Source: Lachnospiraceae bacterium (GTDB lineage Bacteria > Bacillota > Clostridia > Lachnospirales > Lachnospiraceae). From it: a stretch of 39,875 nucleotides of DNA. Position 1 is the first letter of the stretch. The number at the start of each line of letters is the position of its first letter. The position numbers and the translations under genes are program-made. Positions 35,233-39,875 of the stretch are shown here, piece by piece. Under the pieces are notes generated by a model. That model was not told the DNA's origin. It did not search any database and saw only the letters and a list, made by a program, of their open reading frames with translations. The stretch spans positions 1 to 39,875 of the forward strand of contig JAQYAV010000003.1 of the NCBI GenBank assembly GCA_029338675.1. The letters are read 5' to 3'.

Positions 35233-36183
35233 CTAGTTGTTAACCTCTGGAAATGCCTGATTAGCAACTTCCTTTGCACTGTTGCATGCGCTAACAACGT
35301 TATCAACAGCGAGATACAACTGTGAAAGGTATTCACTTACACTCTCACATTCTCTCTTTACAGACATTCTTATAGAATATGCCTCACTTCTAGCCTGAGA
35401 ACGCATCTCTTCACATTCCTTCTCAGTAGTGTCCTTAAGAGCTGTGCATTCAGCTTCAGTAGTCAACTTAAGAGTAGTGCACTCCTCCTCAGTAGCATTC
35501 TTAAGGTTGTTACACTCCATAGTAGTTCTCTCGTTAAGTTCTCGACAATACTTGTCTGTATCCTCTCTAAGTTGTTCTGTCTCTTCCTTAGCTGTTCTTC
35601 TTAAATTATCACAAGTAGCATATGTTGCTTCCTTCTTTTCCTGACAGTCACTCTGAGTTTCTGCTGTAAGCTTATCACATGCAGCAACAGCCTCATTATG
35701 CATCTGCTCACAAGCCTCTGTTGTTTCCTCAACAAGCTTATCACATGCCTCCTGAGTCTCTGTTGCAAGTCTCTCACATTCTGCCTCAACCTGTGCTCTT
35801 CTTTCCTCACACTCTTTAGTAGTCTTCTTAGAAAGCTCGTCTGCATTTTCTCTAGCCTCTAAAAGAGTTCTTGAAATAGATTCATATCTCGTTGCAGACT
35901 CCTCTTCCTTAAGTCTGTAAATCTCTAACTTTTCTTTTAACTGACTAATCTCTAACTGTAATTCATCATTAACCTGTTTAAGCTTATCTATAGTAGAAGA
36001 AGATTCATTTAAGTTGACTTCTCTCATTGTATGAAGATTCTTAACTGTATCACTTAGCTTAAGCACATTGGCTTTTAATTCCTCAACCTCTTTCTCATGA
36101 GCCTCTTGAGTTTCATCTATATATGAATCTACTGCCTTCTTATCATATCCACCAAATGATACTGTCTTAAATGGTACATTCAT
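35233..36183 (-). CDS. DivIVA-like coiled-coil protein with 11-residue Cys repeat
   Basis: 316 residues, AAAGGAG 9 nt upstream. VSFGGYDKKAVDSYIDE (8-24) is the DivIVA-type N-terminal motif for membrane curvature binding, followed by a coiled coil. From 125 to 279 the chain repeats every 11 residues with Cys at one fixed position: 125, 136, 147, 158, 169, 180, 191, 213, 224, 235, 246, 257, 279; positions 202 (Thr) and 268 (Ala) are substituted. Each unit looks like (T/A)xxxCxxLxxx. An 11-residue period suits a long nearly straight coiled coil with the Cys on one face. No transmembrane segment is seen. A candidate sigma-D promoter (36276-36302) would link it to motility. Its function is not known; polar scaffold is an inference. 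Confidence 0.75.
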   Translation of the reverse strand: MNVPFKTVSFGGYDKKAVDSYIDETQEAHEKEVEELKANVLKLSDTVKNLHTMREVNLNESSSTIDKLKQVNDELQLEISQLKEKLEIYRLKEEESATRYESISRTLLEARENADELSKKTTKECEERRAQVEAECERLATETQEACDKLVEETTEACEQMHNEAVAACDKLTAETQSDCQEKKEATYATCDNLRRTAKEETEQLREDTDKYCRELNERTTMECNNLKNATEEECTTLKLTTEAECTALKDTTEKECEEMRSQARSEAYSIRMSVKRECESVSEYLSQLYLAVDNVVSACNSAKEVANQAFPEVNN

Positions 36184-36275
36184 TATTGTAATCTCCTTTC
36201 ATAATCAAACGCTTTTGTTTAAACCAATAATTTCTCACAGAAATCAATCTAAAAACCACGATTAGTATACCACAC

Positions 36276-36302
36276 TTATCGACATATTGCACTTGTTTTT
36301 TA
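36276..36302 (-). promoter_or_regulatory. Candidate sigma-D promoter of the DivIVA-like gene
   Basis: TAAA (36299-36302), exactly 15 nt, GTCGATAA (36276-36283); a single mismatch from TAAA-N15-GCCGATAA. The start point would lie near 36269, about 86 nt before the ATG. Confidence 0.65.
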
Positions 36303-36311
36303 TCAAATGCA

Positions 36312-36330
36312 ATGCAAGAATTTCTTGCAT
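36312..36330. repeat. Perfect 19-bp odd palindrome, possible operator
   Basis: ATGCAAGAA and TTCTTGCAT separated by a single T. It lies 9 bases beyond the -35 of the sigma-D candidate at 36276-36302, in the divergent region. The arms are perfectly complementary. Confidence 0.6.
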
Positions 36331-36450
36331 ATTATTAAAAATATAATTTCCTATTCATTTCACAATAAACAACCCATTGTCTAAAACCTGCATTATTATC
36401 ATTGCCTTATTTCAATTTATACAATAGTCTTATTTCATTTTTTTGTCGCA

Positions 36451-36503
36451 TTTATTTACATTATATGATATATTTATTCAGTATAGATTTATTTACATTA
36501 TAT
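36451..36503. repeat. Direct repeat upstream of the lipoprotein gene
   Basis: A 16-bp sequence (TTTATTTACATTATAT) occurs at 36451-36466 and again at 36488-36503, 37 bp apart. Both copies contain a TTTACA-like -35 and precede the lipoprotein Shine-Dalgarno. They may be alternative promoters or an operator pair. Confidence 0.5.
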
Positions 36504-36523
36504 TTTACAGAAAGGCAAATACG

Positions 36524-37354
36524 ATGAAAATCCTAAAAAATAAAACTTTTCCGATTATTCTTTGTGTTGTCTTGGCATTTTCATTATGTGGTTGCGAAAA
36601 AAAGGAACCAAAGAAATACCAAAACTACATAAAAAGTTTAATTGCAATTAATTATCTTGGTGCAGCAAAAGATTATATTAACGCCACAGGGGCAAATGAA
36701 GAAGATGCCAATGCATTGTACAATTCAAACATTGAGCTTCTCACAAATAATATTTTGTCATTTTATAACATTGAGCTTTCCGAAGGTTCAGAGGCAAGAC
36801 AAGGCTTTGTGGAGTTAGCAAAAAACATTTACAGCCACGTTAATTACAAGGTCTCTCCAGCACGAAAGGATGGTACAGCATATTTAGTTGACGTTACTAT
36901 TTATCCTATCAACCTTTTTGAACAAACTGCTCCTGATGTTACTGCGTATATCAACAAGTTCAATCAAGAGGTTGCTAGTGGACTATATTCTTCATATACA
37001 GTTGAAGAGTATGAGCAGGTTTTCTCTGAAGGTTTATTAGAGATTCTTAATAACGGTTGCATAACTATGACCTACAAAGATCCTGTTACAATAACAGTTG
37101 AAATCGTAATGGATGATAATATTTTTTATATTAGCGATTATGATTTTCTGCAGATTGATGCCGCTATGATTTCTTCTTCTGTTTCATACACACCAGTTGA
37201 ACCAACTGATGAGATTACCGAAGAAGGCGAAACAGACGAAACTATATCAGAAGCTACAGAAGCTGCTGATACTACAAAGGCTACTGATACTACAAAGGCT
37301 ACTGATACTACAGAAGCTGTTGATACAACTAAGTCTACTGAAAACGCAGAATAA
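36524..37354 (+). CDS. Putative lipoprotein with Thr/Asp-rich C-terminal tail
   Basis: 276 residues from the ATG at 36524, with AAAGG 8 nt upstream; the longer reading from 36443 has no Shine-Dalgarno and is rejected. MKILKNKTFPIILCVVLAFSLCGCEK is a signal peptide with lipobox L-C-G-C, giving lipidated Cys after cleavage. The mature part (~30-240) has no recognised family. The C-terminus is a low-complexity tail of repeated ATDTTK-like units encoded by an 18-bp tandem repeat, probably a flexible linker outside the membrane. It is monocistronic, divergent from the DivIVA-like gene and convergent with glmS. Confidence 0.75.
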   Translation: MKILKNKTFPIILCVVLAFSLCGCEKKEPKKYQNYIKSLIAINYLGAAKDYINATGANEEDANALYNSNIELLTNNILSFYNIELSEGSEARQGFVELAKNIYSHVNYKVSPARKDGTAYLVDVTIYPINLFEQTAPDVTAYINKFNQEVASGLYSSYTVEEYEQVFSEGLLEILNNGCITMTYKDPVTITVEIVMDDNIFYISDYDFLQIDAAMISSSVSYTPVEPTDEITEEGETDETISEATEAADTTKATDTTKATDTTEAVDTTKSTENAE

Positions 37355-37405
37355 ATGTCTTCGCAGTATTGCGCGACATATAATTAATCATTTCATTTAC
37401 ATGCT

Positions 37406-37447
37406 AAAAAAGGCAAAACCTTCTATCAAGAAGATTTTGCCTTTTTT
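37406..37447. terminator. Bidirectional terminator between the lipoprotein gene and glmS
   Basis: A long stem (left arm 37406-37424, right arm 37429-37447) with one C-A mismatch and a 4-nt loop, having six A at the left foot and six T at the right foot. It serves both convergent genes. Confidence 0.9.
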
Positions 37448-37451
37448 GTTT

Positions 37452-39266
37452 TTATTCTACTGTAACCGACTTAGCAAGGTTACGTGGTTTATCAACATCT
37501 AATCCCTTAGCTTCAGATGTATAATAAGCAATAAGCTGTAATATAACCGAAGTTGCAAATGTAGTAAACTCACTATCTAACTTAGGAATTCTTATATGCT
37601 GATCACATATAGCAACGTCATCAACCTTTTCATCCATACTTACTAAAACAACATATGCACCTCTTGCCTTTACTTCTCTAATGTTAGAAATAACTTTTCC
37701 ATAAACATCCTCTTGAGTTGCAAATGCAATAACAGGAACATTTTCAGCAATAAGAGCAATTGTTCCATGCTTAAGTTCACCTGCAGCATATGCCTCTGCA
37801 TGAACATATGATATTTCCTTTAGCTTAAGTGCTGCTTCAAGACTCATTGTATAATCAAGACCTCTTCCAATATAAAATGCATCTGGAGCAAGCTTGATAT
37901 GATTAGCAACACGTTTAATATTATTAGCACTCTTAAGTGTTTCCTCAATTATATTAGATGCGTTTATTAAGTTAATAATAAATTTCTTTGTTGATTTTTC
38001 ATCTATAAGTTTTCTAACCAAGCCCATTCTTGCAGCAATCAAATACATTGCAGCAATCTGAACTGTATAAGCCTTTGTACTTGCAACAGCAATTTCAGGA
38101 CCTGCATGAGTGTATAATACGTAATCACTTTCTCTTGCAATTGTTGAGCCCTTAACATTAACAATAGATAGTACTTTAGAGCCCATGCTCTTAGCTAACT
38201 TAAGTGCTTCCAAAGTATCAATTGTCTCACCTGACTGTGACAATACGATTGTAAGAGTTTTAGAATCCATTATTGGGTTCTTATATCTAAATTCCGATGC
38301 AATCTCAACCTGAACAGGCACACGCAATCTACTTTCAATAAGATGCTTTCCAACCATTCCAGCATGCATTGCAGTACCACATGCAACTACGCATATTCTC
38401 TCGCAATCTGTAAATATCGAATCATCAATTCCATCTTCTGTAAAATCTGGTAAGCCCTGACTTACTCTTGGAGTTACTGTATTACGAATTGCATCTGGCT
38501 GCTCATATATTTCCTTTAACATAAAGAATGGATAACCACCCTTTTGAGCACTTGCAATATCCCAGTTAACAGATAATATCTCTGGCTTAACCTCGTTACC
38601 CTTCATATCAATAATATCAATACCCTCTTTACTAAGTGTTAATATATGATATTCAGGAACAACAAAATAATCCTTAGAAAATTCAATAAGTGCTGTTAAA
38701 TCAGAAGCAATAATTGATCCCTTCTCACAGGAAGTAGCTACCATTGGACTAACGTTTCTAATAGAGAAAATCTTACCTGGAATATCCTGGAACATAATAC
38801 AAAGAGCAAATGCGCCAGATAAAACATTAACTGTTTTCTTGATTGCTTTAATTGGATCTCCATCATAAAGAGTATCAAGAAGTGCAGCTACAACCTCAGA
38901 ATCAGTCTCTGACATAAGCTTATCAGCAAGACCATATTCAGATATAATCTGCTTATAATTTTCAATTATTCCGTTATGAATAAGAACAACCTGACCACAT
39001 CTATGTGGATGCGCATTAACATCTGTTACTCCACCATGAGTTGCCCATCTTGTATGTCCGATTCCACAAGTACCTGATAACTCAGCATTTTCACAAAGCT
39101 TTCTCAAATCAGCTACCTTTCCTGTTTTCTTCATCACATTGATTCTTCCGTTGTTAAGTAATGCAAGACCTGCACTATCATATCCGCGATATTCTAATCT
39201 TTCTAATCCATCAATAATAATATTTTTAGCTTGAATATTACCTGTAAATCCTATAATTCCACACAT
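37452..39266 (-). CDS. glmS: Glutamine-fructose-6-phosphate aminotransferase (isomerising)
   Basis: 604 residues. CGIIGFTG with nucleophile Cys2 opens the glutaminase domain, which includes LERLEYRGYDSAGLAL, GHTRWATHGG and HNGIIENY. Two SIS domains follow (CGTAMHAGMVGK, LSQSGETIDTLEAL; then YIGRGLDYTMSLEAALKLKEISYVHAEAYAAGELKHG), ending in KPRNLAKSVTVE. The enzyme makes glucosamine-6-phosphate from fructose-6-phosphate and glutamine, the first committed step to UDP-GlcNAc and the wall. GAGGTAA precedes the start. The leader carries a glmS ribozyme, so the mRNA is cleaved when the product is abundant. Confidence 0.97.
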   Translation of the reverse strand: MCGIIGFTGNIQAKNIIIDGLERLEYRGYDSAGLALLNNGRINVMKKTGKVADLRKLCENAELSGTCGIGHTRWATHGGVTDVNAHPHRCGQVVLIHNGIIENYKQIISEYGLADKLMSETDSEVVAALLDTLYDGDPIKAIKKTVNVLSGAFALCIMFQDIPGKIFSIRNVSPMVATSCEKGSIIASDLTALIEFSKDYFVVPEYHILTLSKEGIDIIDMKGNEVKPEILSVNWDIASAQKGGYPFFMLKEIYEQPDAIRNTVTPRVSQGLPDFTEDGIDDSIFTDCERICVVACGTAMHAGMVGKHLIESRLRVPVQVEIASEFRYKNPIMDSKTLTIVLSQSGETIDTLEALKLAKSMGSKVLSIVNVKGSTIARESDYVLYTHAGPEIAVASTKAYTVQIAAMYLIAARMGLVRKLIDEKSTKKFIINLINASNIIEETLKSANNIKRVANHIKLAPDAFYIGRGLDYTMSLEAALKLKEISYVHAEAYAAGELKHGTIALIAENVPVIAFATQEDVYGKVISNIREVKARGAYVVLVSMDEKVDDVAICDQHIRIPKLDSEFTTFATSVILQLIAYYTSEAKGLDVDKPRNLAKSVTVE

Positions 39267-39459
39267 ATTATTTACCTCAATTCATTTTTTGTAACACAAA
39301 AAACTGCGAACATTTATATCAAAATATATACTGTGTTCCCATTAATTTGCGTTTATTAATATAAATTAGTTCACGAAAATCACTACCAATAGATATCTTC
39401 TACTTATCATTTTATTGTTAATAATAGGCAAATATAACTAACGGTACATAATCTACGGC
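39267..39459. other. AT-rich glmS leader spacer
   Basis: Between the 3' end of the ribozyme and the glmS Shine-Dalgarno. No ORF or clear structured element was seen on either strand. Confidence 0.7.
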
Positions 39460-39609
39460 TACTTATATGACTTTGTTTTGAGATTACTCTCATATTTGTT
39501 CATATATACGCATGTAGCAATACGAAAGAGCATCCGCCGAAATAAGATATGAATCTTCTCGATAACTCTTTACCTCGTTAACCACAAATTAGTCTTATGG
39601 TCTGGCGCT
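39460..39609 (-). ncRNA. glmS ribozyme: glmS self-cleaving ribozyme
   Basis: Reading the minus strand, the conserved core is present in order: AGCGCCAGA at the cleavage site, TTAACGAGG, TTATCGAGAAG, TTCGGCGGATGC, then a GAGA-GTAA-TCTC stem with GNRA loop followed by AAAACAAAG, matching P4 and the AACAAAG segment of the Bacillus ribozyme. Cleavage would fall between plus positions 39609 (A-1) and 39608 (G+1). It senses glucosamine-6-phosphate as a cofactor and cuts the glmS mRNA leader. The 3' boundary is approximate. Confidence 0.93.
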
Positions 39610-39631
39610 AAGGTTTCTAAACCTTTAGAAA
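39610..39631. repeat. Overlapping alternative hairpins just 5' of the ribozyme cleavage site
   Basis: AAGGTTT / AAACCTT (39610-39625) and TTTCTAAA / TTTAGAAA (39614-39631) share the same bases and cannot both form. They lie immediately before A-1 of the glmS ribozyme on the transcript. Confidence 0.55.
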
Positions 39632-39658
39632 TCCGTTTTCTCCTTAAACAGACAGCTA

Positions 39659-39687
39659 ATTGTATCATAATCATAATATTTTAGCAA
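39659..39687 (-). promoter_or_regulatory. Sigma-A promoter of glmS
   Basis: TTGCTA (39682-39687), 17-nt spacer, TACAAT (39659-39664). Transcription would start near 39652, about 43 nt before the ribozyme cleavage site. Confidence 0.8.
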
Positions 39688-39740
39688 CACTATTGCTATA
39701 TATTAGATACATCAATCGCTATACCTCTCCAAATAATCAG

Positions 39741-39763
39741 AACCACCGGCTTAGCCGGTGGTT
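39741..39763. terminator. 10-bp perfect hairpin, possibly terminator of an upstream gene
   Basis: AACCACCGGC and GCCGGTGGTT with loop TTA form a stable GC-rich hairpin; the T-run after it is short on both strands. It could instead be the end of a mobile element. Confidence 0.5.
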
Positions 39764-39875
39764 TGTTCAAGCCCTATAAGGGCTTATTACCGGCTCTGGA
39801 GTCTAAAGACTCATTGAAAAGGTTCGCCAGCCGCAACATCATTTACTCACTGAGCCCTAAAGGGCTCTATTTATT
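39764..39875. other. Hairpin-rich non-coding stretch at the window edge
   Basis: Contains further short palindromes: AAGCCCT-ATA-AGGGCTT (39769-39785), GAGTCT-AA-AGACTC (about 39798-39811) and GAGCCCT-AA-AGGGCTC (about 39851-39866). All three frames on each strand appear closed or very short. Together with the hairpin at 39741 the pattern suggests a structured RNA or an IS200/IS605-type element end continuing beyond the window. Confidence 0.45.

Larger units (their letters stand above)
36184..36523. other. Divergent 340-nt intergenic region
   Basis: It holds the candidate sigma-D promoter of the DivIVA-like gene (36276-36302, minus), a possible sigma-A -10 (TATACT on the minus strand, 36264-36269), a perfect palindrome (36312-36330), and a 16-bp direct repeat (36451-36466 and 36488-36503) before the lipoprotein gene. 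No other gene is evident. Confidence 0.7.

Noticed and set aside
36443-36523. N-terminal extension of the lipoprotein
   Set aside because: No ribosome site before 36443 and it would displace the signal peptide; ATG 36524 has AAAGG.

Overview
This window looks like the chromosome of a motile, low-GC Firmicute of the class Clostridia, most likely a Lachnospiraceae-type gut bacterium. The DNA is AT-rich with AGGAGG-type ribosome sites. A Bacillus-like late flagellar gene order, sigma-D (FliA-type) promoters with CCGATA cores, a FliW/CsrA pair and a glmS ribozyme point the same way. Nearly everything is on the minus strand; only two glycosyltransferases at the left and one lipoprotein at the right are on the plus strand.

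Region 1 (1-4504) is a small glycosyltransferase island. Two paralogous plus-strand CgeB-like glycosyltransferases (the first cut by the window edge) flank a minus-strand pair, a DUF616/TOD1-type putative glycosyltransferase and a methyltransferase-domain protein. Region 2 (4501-14697) is a minus-strand operon for flagellin glycosylation: a small unknown protein, a Maf/DUF115 motility accessory factor, LegC-type aminotransferase, PtmE-type CBS-nucleotidyltransferase, a LysA-like decarboxylase, an ATP-grasp ligase, a SAM methyltransferase, NeuB, NeuC and NeuA. It should make a CMP-activated nonulosonic acid (legionaminic-type) and attach it to flagellin. The 4,6-dehydratase and N-acetyltransferase expected for that pathway are not in the window.

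Region 3 (14788-33247) is a long motility block. Transcribed right to left it runs mbl, flhO, flhP, rod-binding protein, recD2, comFC, yvyF, flgM, flgN, flgK, a second flgK, flgL, fliW, csrA, then flaG, fliD, fliS, a FliT-like gene, a truncated epimerase relic, and flagellin. This matches two Bacillus subtilis clusters (mbl-flhO-flhP and comFC-yvyF-flgM-flgN-flgK-flgL-fliW-csrA-hag) joined through recD2. The flagellin leader carries two CsrA-type motifs, one in a hairpin loop and one over the Shine-Dalgarno, so the FliW-CsrA switch encoded nearby probably controls it.

Region 4 (33324-39875) has a PAS/GAF sensor-like protein with no output domain, a DivIVA-like coiled-coil protein with 13 cysteines spaced exactly 11 residues apart and a candidate sigma-D promoter, a divergent lipoprotein, and glmS preceded by a glmS self-cleaving ribozyme and a sigma-A promoter. 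The right edge ends in a hairpin-rich non-coding stretch. GlmS supplies glucosamine-6-phosphate, the distant precursor for both the wall and the PtmE/NeuC sugar route.

No tRNA, rRNA or CRISPR array was seen. The least explained items are the Cys-ladder DivIVA-like protein and the decarboxylase/ATP-grasp/methyltransferase set inside the nonulosonate operon.
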